In this document: positions 46,898-58,180 of the stretch, one piece after another
How the letters are laid out: each line of letters opens with the position of its first letter
Position numbering within the stretch: position 1 is the stretch's first letter
Assembly (NCBI GenBank): GCA_037576215.1
Contig: JBANDB010000016.1
Span: 186,001-250,000 of the forward strand
Direction: 5' to 3'
DNA length: 64,000 nucleotides
DNA from: Armillaria gallica
Lineage: Eukaryota > Basidiomycota > Agaricomycetes > Agaricales > Physalacriaceae
Translations under genes and position numbers: made by a program
The notes under the pieces: generated by a model
What the model saw: the letters and a program-made list of their open reading frames with translations, nothing else
Databases searched by the model: none
What the model was told of the DNA's origin: nothing

Positions 46898-49568
46898 ATG
46901 CTGGTGAGGTTATCTGCCGAACACCTGACTCGCCGCCTACATGAAATGGCCGAACCTCCTGTCATCAAGGATTCCGCTATACTCAAGCATGAAGCGCTGA
47001 GTGCCTACAAGGCTGCCACCGCTCTACTGCAGCATAAAGTTGAGTTTCCTCCCGACAGCGATACTTCATCCACAGATGTTGACGAGTGGATTTCAGAGGT
47101 CTATCTTCAGTGGACCGTTTGTTCCAACTTTTGGAGACCTGCCGGTATTAAGAAGACAACTTGGAACGATGCCGAGTATGTGCTGTTGGCATGTTTGCCG
47201 TTAGTGGACATGGGTCTCATTGACGATTCCCACGAGAGGTTCAATGCCTTAGTCCATCGGGCGGTGTGTTGGTTATTTTCTTTGTCGGGTCCTATCTTTC
47301 TAACTCGTCTTGTTCAGCACAAGTATTCCATCCCTAACCTTCATCCTATCCCTCTGGACACGCCATCGCTGTCTCCTGAGCCCGAATTGCCTGATCAAGC
47401 GCCTGCGCCTCCGAGGACAATAATACCACTGCTGGCCCCGAAGCCAACAACGCCTATTGCTCAGCAGGAGAAGACACCGGTGCCATGAAAACCACAGTCG
47501 ACGGCGCCCATTACTCCTCAACGAGTGGTGCCTCAACGCACTCCCAATCTTGCCAGTTCTGTACCTAGGCTCAATTTTTCTGCTGCTAATTCTGCGGCCA
47601 ATACTTCCAGTATCCTGACTTCGGACTCCACATGTATAAATATTGCCAAACCTCCCCTGCCCAAGTTTACAGCTCCGTCGTCTTCTCAACAGGCTGGTCA
47701 CTCTGCTACGACCCAGAAGACAAAGTTGACGCCTATACCTATATCTTCTAAGCCTGCACAGCCTTCTAAGACAACGGCCTCTTCTCATACCGCGCCTACC
47801 AAACCTGTTGATGCGCTGAACTCAAGACCCTTGCCACCGACGGATACTATGTTTGTCAGTGTTGACCATCCCGCAATTGACAGTAATGTCGGGTAGGTTG
47901 ATGTGACCCATCAATTCTTCGGCTAACCCTTTCCTTCTTCTTTAGTCTTCCCGATTCTTCTGGAGCTTTTCAGAAGGATTGGACTTCACCCTTGCACAGC
48001 AAGCCTGCTCAACGACTCAAGATTGGGCCTCCCAAGAATGACACGCGCTCTGAGACGTCTACTCGAGCTTCCTCAGGGGCTTTGGCCGTTAATGGTAGGG
48101 TTTTCTGTTCCCTCTTCTTGAGAGCATTCTGACTTCCTTTGTTTTTCAGCTCCTGACCATCCCAATGTTGTGCCTGGTCCTAGCCCTGCACAAGAAGGTA
48201 GCGTCACTTGGCCTTTTGGTGTGCGCAAGCCCTTATTTCTCCCTGGTACAGATGATGAAGAGGAACAGGTTCAAGGGGATTTGGTGGATGATGAACACAT
48301 CGAGGAGGAGGTCACAGGTACCGACGGTGAAGATGGTAATGGCGGGGCAGCCGCCGATGCTGAGTCCGACAGGGATTCAAGTCCTATCCCTGTCAAGGCT
48401 CGACGCCTTCAAAAACCACGAATACAGTTCATGTTTGATGATGTTACCAGTGACTTCGATCCTTACCCTATGATTTTCCTTCCTAGACGTCCTATCCCTC
48501 AAGAACAAAATCTGCATCATTCTACTCGCCCTCATGTTTCCCCATCCAATCCCACCGCCGCTCATCAGGCAGTTCAAGGATCTAAGGCAGACTTGCAGAA
48601 ACAAAAGAAGGATCCGAAAGGAAAGGATAAGGTGACCAGGGATGCCGTCCCTCTTAAGCGTACGCAGAATGCTGACGAAGAAGTTCAGATCGTTGACAAA
48701 CCGCCGGCCAAGAAACCAAAGTTGAAGAAAGCTCCCGTTGCCTCTATCAATGGTACGTCGTCTCCTTTGAATGCCTAAACTTTCTGATTTTTGCCTTCTA
48801 GTTGTTCTGGCTACTCCTGCCGTTCGCAAGCATGGACCTGGACCTTCAAAACCACCGCCGGTTACTTTAGGCATCAGTGGAGGGGGTTTTGGCGAAAAGG
48901 TCCCTTCTACTGCTAAAGCTATCAAGGATGGTATAAAGAGTATTGGTGTCCTCAAGGTTGACAAGGACTTTGGCAATTTTGTGCAGGTGGATGGTCGATA
49001 CTGGAGCAAGGACATAGCCCTGTTCGTTGGGGAACGAGTAAGTCTGCTTTCCGTCATTCTTCGGTTCCTGTTTAACTTGTATTTTACTAGTATACCGATC
49101 CGTGTGACACCTGTAGATGCCGTAACAGTCACTGCCGCAAGCTGTTGATGCATACGGTTATCTGTGTCCATTTTCACTATGCCAAACAGCCTTGCGAAGT
49201 TGACGGCGAGGCCGCTCTGAATCCTCTGACTCATTACTGCCCCAAAGACTATGGTAAGACTTCTTTTGTTAATCTTTTTCCTGTTTGACCTCTCTTTTCC
49301 AGACTCGATTAACACTTTTGAGAGCGCTCTCAATGCCATCGATGTCAATAACGCGGCCATCTTGTCAATCACCCAGCAATACCTGTTGGGTCTCAACATC
49401 CAGGCTCATTCTGAGAGCATTCACGTTCAAACGTCGCGTCTCCGTGAATGTTTGGACCCCATCGAGGAAAATGAAGAAGACAACGATGGCGAGGACGATG
49501 ACGATGAAGCGCCTGATGATGTTGCTGAAGGCGTTTCAGGGCCGTCCAAGAAGCGGAAACACAAGTAG
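46898..49568 (+). CDS. Multi-exon gene with degenerate Zn2Cys6-like cluster, in retroelement (one TGA)
   Basis: Six exons: 46898-47892, 47946-48094, 48150-48752, 48802-49037, 49091-49253 and 49303-49568, all GT-AG and in phase. The product is about 800 residues: an N-terminal helical region with several Trp (DVDEWISEVYLQWTV; CSNFWRPAGIKKTTWNDAEY), a long Pro/Ser-rich low-complexity middle with basic patches, a conserved-looking block (FGNFVQVDGRYWSKDIALFV), and then Cys residues spaced C-x2-C-x6-C-x8-C in DPCDTCRCRNSHCRKLL and onward, with Phe where the fifth ligand of a Zn2Cys6 cluster would be. The end is strongly acidic, then KKRKHK. One in-frame TGA interrupts exon 1 at 47,486-47,488. The function is unknown; DNA or RNA binding is a guess from the cluster and basic tail. 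Confidence 0.55.
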
Positions 49569-50495
49569 GTTTTTGGCTTGCGGGACTGTGACCTTAGTCG
49601 TCAGCTGTCATCGTCTCTTGGGAGTATGACTCCAAATCTTTTTGAACTTTTTACATACGGACTTGTATCACATGCCTTCGGGCAATATTTTTACATAGTG
49701 TGGAATGTTGCTGCCCCAAAGAGGGTTCAAAATAAATAAATCATATTTTCTTGCAATTTTGTGTGATTTATTGGATTTTTGAGTGAATTTTCGGTGAATT
49801 TGGACTTAGAGAAATTTCAGCGGCTGGGGCTCACGTGCTAGGGTTCACATGATTGTCCACCTTGGGCTGTTTCTTGAAATAATTTCTCCAAGTCCAAATT
49901 GCCATGAAATTGAAATGGTAAGGAATGTGGATTGCCGTGGCTCTGAGCCGTTGGCCTTTGGATTCGTCGTGTTTCGTGTTACTGGTCATGAGTTTTTCAT
50001 TACTGAAATATGATTTTGGTGATATCTCCATCGTGCATAGTCAAATTGACGTTGGAGCGTGGTATTTTTGTTGTTTAGGAATGATATTTTCGTAGTTTTT
50101 CATGTAGTATTTTGTAGATTGAAGGGTCATTTCTTTCATGATTTCGTTACTTTTTGCGCGAAAATGTCGTGTTGAAAAGAATGCGTGTTTTCGTCCTATG
50201 AACAACATGGGGACCATGTCTCTCCCCCCTAAACTTTTTAAATCTTTGCTGGCCTTGGCTTGAAAAGATTTAAACCGAGGTTTGAAGACTTGTAATTTGA
50301 AAGTGAATGCCGCTGAGTTTTGAAAGTTGCAAACATGTGGTTGGATTCCGTGCTGCGTTCCGTCAAGCGTATGATCCAAGCCCAATAGGAATTTTCGCGT
50401 AAATGCGATGAGGTGAATTGTTTCTGAGTTTTCGTATAAAGACAGCGTTTTCTTGTCGTTGTGTCCTCAGAATCATCGCATTTCACTGAATTGCC
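49569..50495. other. AT-rich region between the two antisense genes
   Basis: No gene. It contains the second copy of the polypurine-like 16-mer (50,223-50,238) and the leader of the next gene. Confidence 0.45.
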
Positions 50496-52433
50496 ATGTC
50501 TACTTCTGCTGCTCAAACTATTCCATCTCTCATCTCCCTTGTCAAGCGTGCTGATGCCGTCTTGCAAGCCCCTCTCAAGCCTAACACGCAATTATTGCGT
50601 CGCACCACCTACTTTGATGAGGCGGCACACGTCAAGGTAAATTGCTGTGCTCCTGTGCGGGTTTCTGTGCTTTAATTGACGTTGAATAGTGCCAGGTCGA
50701 AGCGTACTATCCCTCCGCTCTCAAGGAAGAATTCTTTAAGATGTTCGAAGCTGTCATCGATGGCTGTGTCTCTAAGTTCAACTTCCACGAGACTTGGGAC
50801 ACTATGCTCAAGATCGAGTCTGACCGTCTCAAGTTTTCTGTCAGTGGACGGTACTCCATCTCCGGCAACCAGATCTTGGATGCTTTGGAGGTTCTCCCTC
50901 CCTTGCGTTACCGTATCAATGACGATATCCAGATGTCGTCTGCTCCATTCACTCCCAATGTCGCTCCTTCCAAGGAAGTTCAGACCGTGCATTTGTCTTC
51001 AGACGCCGCATCTGCTTCTGTCTCTCAGGGTGCTGACTTGGTATTGGAGGAGGAAACTCCTGCTAGGGAAACTCGTGCCGTGTCTCCTTCTATGGTCTCT
51101 TCTGCAGATTGGGTGGTACGTGCTTCGAATCAATTAAAGCTGTAGCATCATGTTAATTTGACTTGGTATGATCTAGATGCCATCTCTTGTTGTCGCTCCT
51201 TCTGGTGCCTTCATTGAGCAATTTGCCGAGAAAGAAGGTACCCTCAAGGACGCCATTCAGATTGGTGAGAAGATCACCAATCTGTATTGCCGCTCTTTCA
51301 ACAAGGCTGACCTTCAGTACGGCAACACGTTCTGCGCCTATTGCTCTGGCACTCCTAGTCATCCCGCTCATCGATGTCCTGCTTGATCCGCCAAGGTACA
51401 TTTTCTCTTTAAATCCACGTTTTCTTTTGTATTGACGTGAATCTAAGGCTGTTCGTCCTTGCAGGCCTTGCATTCTTAAGGGCACTGAGTGCACTTTTGC
51501 TGGGCTGTCTTCGGTCTGCCATGCTTGCCATAAATCCGTGACTCGCCGCTGCGTCAGAGGCCTTCCTGACCGGCAAATCCTTTTAATGCCGTTCAAGGAT
51601 CCCCATCCAGAGGACGATCAAGATATCCTCGACATTATTGATGAACTCATCGACACCGATCCTTATGGAGCTAGTAAGTTCTTTTCTTCCGCTTTTCCTG
51701 GTCTGCGGTCACTAATTCCACGCGTTTTACAGAAATTTCAGGTGCCCTTGGCGATGATCCTCATACTGAATCGATTGTTGACAACGCGAAGGCCTATGTT
51801 GGGGCGAACTCCCAACAGTTTGCTCCTCATGGACCCAAGTCCATAGCTTCTTTGGTAAATACAAAGGAGGCTTACTACCAGCAATTGGAGTCCAATACCC
51901 ACAATCTCTATTTGAACCTGAAGCTTCGTCACATCCTTGTCCAACATTACTGTCTTGTTACAGTTAAACTCGATGAGACGCGCACTCAAGAGGAAGCGGA
52001 GGCTAGTACTGCGGCCAAGATGCGGACCGGCAATCACACTACGTCTTCTTCTCGCAAAACCTATGTTCCTTGGTGGAGGAATAAGCACCAGCGCTCGGGT
52101 CGTGGCCACGGTAAGAAGAACCAGTCGAAGAACAAGGGCAAAAAGGAGGATCGAAAGGGTAAAGGTAAACACGAGGCTGCCCAGTACATTAAGGAATGTG
52201 CTGGGTGGAGTTGCGACCATAATAACTGCGATTCTAACATGGAGACTCCAGACCCTGTCCCAGCTCTTTGTACTTGCCGTGGTTGGGGCAATTGTGGTGA
52301 AGCTAACTGTCCTTCTAAAGGCAGCTGGACTCCGCCTCCCCAGGCATCCGTCGAGTACCAGGACAGTGTCCCCAGTAACTATGGAGGAAACTGGCAGAGC
52401 AAGGCAAGCTCCAGTCGTCGTGGTCATTACTAG
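50496..52433 (+). CDS. Multi-exon Cys-rich gene in retroelement (probably damaged)
   Basis: Exons 50496-50636, 50690-51115, 51177-51395, 51465-51673 and 51733-52433. The N-terminal half is helical with no assigned domain (YFDEAAHVK; LKEEFFKMFEAVIDGCVSKF). The middle is Cys/His-rich: FCAYCSGTPSHPAHRCP, then C-x6-C-x8-C-x2-C-x6-C in exon 4, again similar to five ligands of a Zn2Cys6 cluster. After an acidic stretch comes a strongly basic region (KKNQSKNKGKKEDRKGKGK) and a Cys-rich end with repeated CxC pairs. Exon 3 contains TGA at 51,384-51,386, and joining exon 3 to exon 4 needs a one-base shift, so either my junction is wrong or this copy is broken. No known function. Confidence 0.5.
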
Positions 52434-52631
52434 AGTTGCCGTGGTCTTCTAGGTGGTTGTATTCAATTCGTACAGACAATTTCGCAGAGGTATATTTTGA
52501 ACGAGTGTCGGGGGACCGGTAGGGATATACCGGTCAGAATAATTAGCTATGAATGAATGTGTAGGGGCTCCAAAATGGAGCCCAATTATTTATATAAAAT
52601 TTTTGGTTTTCGCCAATGTCTTGAGTGAAAA

Positions 52632-53693
52632 TCAAGCAAGTTCCACTTCATTATGCGCTCCTTCTAGATCTGGGAGGTCGTCGAGCATACCATCATCTGA
52701 TGATGTGAAGAGATCATTGATCCGCACAGGTGGCATGTCAATGATCGCATTGATATCTGGTACGTCAATCTTCTTTCTGGCAAAGTACAGCAATAGCCTA
52801 AATGCGGCAACTGGTCTTGCGAAGGTTGAACCATCTAATTCACAAAGGAGATATGTGCCACCTTTATTCCTCCCCAAGATCACTAAGGGGCCCAAATATC
52901 TGGCGCGCATTTTACGATTTAGAGCCTTCTCTATCTGTGTGTTGCGCATCAAAACTAAATCTCCCTTCTGGAAGTTGAAGTCTCTGATAGAGTATTCATG
53001 GTCCTTCTCAAATTTAACTGCGGCATTTCTTCTAGCTTCGTAGACTTTAGACCTCAAATGCTCGAGATCTTGAGAACATTTTTGAAGACTAATGGCTCTA
53101 CATGCAATTAATGACGTGGTACTGATGATATTGTCTGGTGGCAGCATCAGCCATGTAGATTCGACTATGTCCATTGGAAGAAGGGGTTCCGTCCCGGTTG
53201 CGGCAAAATACGGTGAACAACCCATGCGTCTTCTGATCGTTATTCGGTCTGCCCAAAATACGGAATAGGTGTTTTGACTCCACTTCTTTTGATCACCATC
53301 AGACGCCTTAAACAGTCCTTGACAGACATCGAAGTGTGGTCTTTCGGCAATTCCATTGGCTCTGGAGTTATAACCGGAGATACGAATGTGATTGATATGG
53401 TACTTCTTGCTCAAATAATTGATTGCGGCAACAAAGGCGGATCTGTTGTCGGTAACGATCTCGACTAAGGATCCCCAACGGCATAAGATATCCTCGAAAA
53501 TCCATTCTCCTAAAGTTCGTGCTGTTTCTTTGCACAAGCAGCGAAATTCTGGATAATGACTGAGCGAACATCTGCCTTGGACGATGTAACGGTATTGTCC
53601 TGAAACTACATCTTGGAAAACAAAGGAGCGGGAAGCGCGACGGTAGGCGGAATATAGATTTGTCGGGTTTGATGGATTTGGCATAGATGACAC
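52632..53693 (-). pseudogene. Gypsy integrase core and C-terminal domain (first catalytic Asp deleted)
   Basis: Reads VQGRCSLSHYPEFRCLCKET, TLGEWIFEDILCRWGSLVEI, VTDNRSAF (second catalytic Asp), YNSRANGIAERPHF (catalytic Glu), then FQKGDLVLMRNTQIEKALNR and RARYLGPLVILGRNKGGTYL, the usual C-terminal module. Between LFSKM of the upstream frame and SGQYRYIVQ here, the block that normally carries the first Asp of the DDE triad is missing and the frame shifts. The Gly normally after TDN is Arg. The enzyme is therefore dead in this copy. Confidence 0.75.
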
Positions 53694-54310
53694 ATCCTTA
53701 CGAACCAGGAAATATCATACTTCATATCCGGCCACCAATAATGTTCCTTGATTAGCGCGTGCATCGCATAGAAGCCCTTGTGAGCAATGTCATCGTGACA
53801 AGACATCATCACTTGAATGCGATGTTTGGGGAACAAGATGAGCTGATGTCGCCCATCTACGTTTTTGTGCCATAGCTTTCCCTGTTTCTCGAAGAAATGA
53901 ACGGCATATTTCATGAATTTTGCGTATGCAATATCGTCGAATCCTGCAGGTCTCTTGAGGTATAGATGCCACGGCAATAGGTGCGTTAGCCGTTCATCTA
54001 AACGTTGTTGCTTTGCGGTACGAGGAACTTCTGAGTAAGGAATGATTTTCGTGGAGTCTACAGCAGCTTCTTGTTGTAGAACTTGAATTAACTTGATTGG
54101 CAAATTAATTGTAGGTGAAGTTGAATTAATAAAATGCATAAGCCCATAATGAGTGTGTAAGAAGTCTTCCATGCCGTCTTCGGGTGGAGGAGGGTCTCCT
54201 AGTTGGGGTGGGCGTCGCGATAATCCATCTGGACCATGCTTAGAGCCTGGTACATGGACTAGAACGAAATGAAAAGATAGAATGCCGATAATCCATCAGT
54301 TAACTGCTGC
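53606..54310 (-). pseudogene. Gypsy pol linker and integrase zinc-binding domain
   Basis: Same frame as the reverse transcriptase. After TGA at 54,311 and a second TGA at 54,296 it continues LVHVPGSKHGPDGLSRRPP (typical end of RNase H), then the integrase H2C2 zinc finger: HDDIAHKGFYAMHALIKEHY, then CHLCQ. The first His-His pair and the CxxC are all present. Confidence 0.72.
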
Positions 54311-56257
54311 TCAGGGTGTGATATCAGGGTTCTTGAGCATTCCCTTGATAGCACTCGCGTCTACTTCAACAATAAACGTTGGAAGACCGATAAGATAAAT
54401 TTTGCAATCTCCTAAGGCGCAGTATAATCCAAATATCTCTTTCTTGGCTTGAGAATATCCGCACTCGCGTTCGTTAAGAGTGATTGAACCGAACCTAGTG
54501 AAATATCGAATCTTTGGATTGACGGGGTTGCACTGTGCTAGATAATATCCAACTGCGGCAGGTCCTGTATCAATGGCAAGTATAACAGCTCCGGTTGATG
54601 TGTAACTGAGCGGCCTTAATGCTGGCCTGACTCTAACTGCGTCTTTAAGATCTTCTTGTGCGGCAATCTCTGCTGATTCGAATTTGAAAGGAACATCTTT
54701 TCTGAATAGCTTGGTAATGGGTAGAGCTCGGGTTGTGAAATTATCAATGAATATTCGTAGGACTCCGACGGTACCAATGAAGGCACACGCGTCAGAGACG
54801 TCAATACAAGGTCCCCATCGGAGTATTGATGAGACAATACTTTCGAGAGGTAGTCGGCCAGCATACATGCATCTATGACCTACCACGGTAATTTCGGCGC
54901 AACAAAGGTAGGCTTTCTTGCCTGAAAACGTGCCTCCACAATATTTCATGTGTTGGACAATTCTGTTTAGGTTTTGGAAGTGTTCCCAAACAAAACATTG
55001 AATGCCGGTATTGAGAGGAATGGTTTCGTAGCCTCCTATGATTTCGTATCGAGTTTCTGGTCCTCGAACTGGGACGTCATCAATGTAAGGAATGGTGAAC
55101 TCTGGGATTTCGGGTTGTAGAATGAAGGTAACGTCGTCATGGAATATTGGTACAGAATTGGTCCAACCCATGGGTAAAGTAACGAGTCGTAGTGCTCCAT
55201 AAGGAGTCTGGAAGGTGGTAAGGTTGTGAGATGATTCTGCCAATAGACATTCATTGTATCCAACGAATAAGTCTAGAGTAGCGCCGCATGCACGGCCTGC
55301 GAAATGTTCTGCGAGCGGGTCTGTTGCCGGTGGTAATCCAGAATGAGCAATCGTAACTTCGTTCAACGGTTCTAGACTGGGAACTATGCGAAGACTTTTG
55401 CCATCTTTCTTTAAAACCGTAAACCATCTCGAGCGGTAGGAAGAATTGGAAGGTTCATAAACGCCTGCATCAATCTTTGCTTTGATCATACGGCAAACTT
55501 CTGCGTAAATGCCTGGAGGTATAGGCATATTTTGTAGAACCCAAGGGGTGTGTTCAACGACTGGGATATCGATTGGAGGGAAGAAATCTTTACGAAAACT
55601 GCCTCGTTCTGAATCTTCCCATGTGAATGCTTTCTCCTGAACCATCATGAAGTGATGCATGAGCTTCATTTCTTCTGGCCAAAGGAAACCATCGTTATGG
55701 ATGGAGTTGATGTACTCCTTGCATTCTTGGGTATAATGTTTGGTGGGAATGAAAGGTGGTGGGGTTGGAGATAACGTAGGTATTTTGGCTAATGGATCTC
55801 CTTGAATATTGCGAATGATACGGAATTTATCAGGCAAGGTTGCAAGTATGGGCTTCGTTTTCAAAGCTACCGGCTTGTACTTCTTGCCTGTGAAAACCGA
55901 GACTTTCTTAGAGAACCATGACTCGTAGGATTGATCTCCAATAATATTAGAACCGTATAGACGATACATGTAATCTCGGGGCTGGGAAACGGAACTGAAA
56001 TCTGAGAAATCTTGAGGAATCTGAGTAGGAATAGAATATAACGGTAACAATTGTTCGCAGTCTGTTGGTAAAGAGAATTTGGCATATGGGGTGGAACTGT
56101 ACATGGTTTCGGTCGACCATAGTGATTGTGTAAACGTAGTGGGTTGGATAGGGAATTTATTAGGGTCACAAGCTGATAAATATTGGGTTGAAGCTTTTTC
56201 TGAGTCAAATTCGGAAGTGGACGCCGCGTAGGCAATAATTTTAGGTTCTTGATTCAT
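54311..56257 (-). pseudogene. Gypsy reverse transcriptase and RNase H
   Basis: 648 codons open. The N-terminal 200 residues are a linker. RT motifs: LRIVPSLEPLNEVTI (about residues 290-304), ATLDLFVGYNE (about 326, first catalytic Asp), FQTPYGALRLVTLPMGW (about 349-365) and YIDD (about 391-394). RNase H begins near 555 with VILAIDTGPAAVGYYLAQ, with ERECGYSQAKKEIFGLYCAL and FIVEVDAS following. The catalytic residues I can check are intact. The frame continues upstream and downstream past single TGA codons, so it was part of one long polyprotein. Confidence 0.8.
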
Positions 56258-56311
56258 GTCTAATTCAATGATGAGGGCGATCTCCTCTATATCGTCGTTG
56301 GGTTCTTCTAG

Positions 56312-57042
56312 TCAATTTTCCCAGGAAAATGGGACGTGGTTAAGGATGCGGGGATGACCACAAGGAATCGTTGGGATGGTGGCAGTCTTGCCGGTATTCG
56401 GATCATGGATGGTAATGGTCTGGTTTTTGTCCGAATAATTGCGAACAATGCTCTGAGTTAACGTGTCTAAGGGTCTGCCGAGTAAGATATCGTAGGCAGA
56501 TTGCCGAATGACGTGCACTTGCAAGTATAGTGTGATATCTCCAAACAAAAATGCAACATTTCATGCTAGACCCAAGGAATAATTCGTAGTTCCATTGGCC
56601 GACTGCATTTCCAATATAACCGTAGGATCATAGATCAACCCCAAGCGCAAGCACACAGCTTCCGACATGGAGATCACTTGTGATCTGGGATCAATGATGC
56701 ACTCGACTTTGAGCTGATGATCCACCACTGGGACGATGGATCTTAATGAAATAGAATCTGCTGCGCATTTCAAGGGTCCGATCTTCTCCCCTTTCTTGAT
56801 GCGAGCTTCGTACGGGTCTGGGATGACTGACGACCCTGCTGGCAGTTCCTTTTCCGCATTACTGGTCTGCTCGAAAGTCTGCATGAAATTATCCGGCATG
56901 CTGTATAAAAGAGTGGAAGTTTTGCCGTTTTTGTGGTCTTCTGGCGCCTTTACCGTGATCTCTACGGTTTCGGGACCGGTAAACAGTAAAGCTACCTCCT
57001 TCTGGAACTGTTCCACAGTATTTGGCACTTTGCACTTCGTGT
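56312..57042 (-). pseudogene. Gypsy protease region (5' end of remaining pol)
   Basis: One frame with TGA at 56,561 and 56,312. VECIIDPRSQVISMSEAVCL matches the retropepsin active site, but the Gly of the D-x-G-S signature is Arg. Further on, AYDILLGRPLDTL is the conserved LLGRP block. Upstream, at 57,042, homology ends at the neighbouring inverted-repeat element. Confidence 0.65.
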
Positions 57043-58137
57043 TAAGGCATAGCACGGATGCATCTGCGGATGGATCTGGATCCGTCCTGCGGATATTAGG
57101 GTGCCTGACAAGTGATATCCGCATCCGCAGATGTGGCTGTGCACGGATATCCGTATCTGGGGCATCCGCACTGCAGATACCTGTGTATATTAGCTAAAAT
57201 TAAATCTTTACATATCTTCATGGGTATTGGTCCGTTTGCTCCACGTTTTGAGACACTCATTCTACACTATAAAGTGTCTGTAAACGCTATGTTTGATCAC
57301 CAGAGCATGTCCCAATTGCAAGACAGAAAAATGAGGCAGAAATGCGGTGTTTATTTCACTTATATTTAAGCACACGTGTTCATGATACTTCATGTTGGCT
57401 ATGCAAGGTTAGATTTGTATTCTACAACATCTAAAACAGTAGTAGGCATAAATTTGGTCAGGCCCATCAACAATTCAGAGCCTGAAGCAGCAAGAAAACA
57501 TGTAAATAAAATTAACTAAATCTCCGATTGCATCCCGTGGGTCAGGGTGACCTCCGATCACAAATCGGACGGCGGAATCAAATTCCTTGACCTCGAAAAC
57601 GTTAGGCCACGTTCATGAAGCTAATGTTGTCTTCCAATTGAGTGCTGCAAGAAGAAAGTGAACTTTAACAGAAAATTAACAAAATCTCCGATCACTTCTC
57701 GTGGGACAGGGTCACCTCTGAGCGCAAATCGGACGGTGAATTCGAGCTCCCTGACCTTGAAAACATTAGAATGTCCTTATTGCATTAGTCCTGCCGTCCA
57801 AACGAGTGCCAGAAATTTTAAATAGACTTTGACAGAAAATCAAAAGAGTCTTCATTTGCTTGCCACGGGCCTGGATGACTTCCGATCGTAAATCGGGCTG
57901 CATATTCGGATTCCCCGACCTCGAAAACCCTAGGACGCCCATTTCACAGGTGTGGGACGAGGCAGCTGCATATTTAAGCAGAGCATCCGCAGATATAGCT
58001 CATTGCTAAAGCCATATCCGCATCCGGCGGATCCGGATGCCACGGATGCGGATATCCGAGCACAGCCACATCTGCGGATATTTTTTCGGATATCTGTTCG
58101 GATATCTGCGGATCATCCGCATCCGTGCTATGCCTTA
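57043..58137. mobile_element. hAT-like non-autonomous element, 1,095 bp, with GGATATCCG-type subterminal repeats
   Basis: The ends are perfect 19-base inverted repeats, TAAGGCATAGCACGGATGC. TAAGG agrees with the Y-A-R-N-G start of hAT ends. The outer 150 bases on each side are packed with GCGGAT, ATCCGC and GATATCCG motifs, typical of subterminal repeats. The centre (57,200-57,950) has no gene. Flanking 8-mers CTTCGTGT and TTCTGCAT do not match. If the ends are taken as AGGCATAGC, a TA dinucleotide flanks both sides, which I consider less likely to be meaningful. Confidence 0.7.
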
Positions 58138-58180
58138 TTCTGCATCATGCTCTACAGCACAAATCTGATTGCCCACCACT

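Larger units (their letters stand above)
44646..57042 (-). mobile_element. Ty3/Gypsy-type LTR retrotransposon, 5'-truncated, carrying two antisense genes
   Basis: In minus-strand order: protease, reverse transcriptase, RNase H and integrase (57,042-52,632), then two plus-strand multi-exon genes (52,433-50,496 and 49,568-46,898), polypurine tract and 3' LTR. The gag part and 5' LTR are missing; the sequence stops abruptly at the hAT-like element at 57,043. Domain order PR-RT-RH-INT is that of Ty3/Gypsy. That the two plus-strand genes belong to the element is inferred from position between integrase and polypurine tract. Confidence 0.6.

Noticed and set aside
48377..49399. 340-codon minus-strand open frame
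   Set aside because: Antisense shadow of the spliced plus-strand gene at 46,898-49,568, whose exons and introns are coherent.
51738..52427. 229-codon minus-strand open frame
   Set aside because: Antisense of exon 5 of the plus-strand gene at 50,496-52,433; composition only, no motif.
21776..56563. UGA recoding (TGA read as an amino acid)
   Set aside because: Frameshifts and deletions accompany the TGA codons, and paralogs show CGA at two of the sites; decay is simpler. Intact 4HB genes cannot discriminate.
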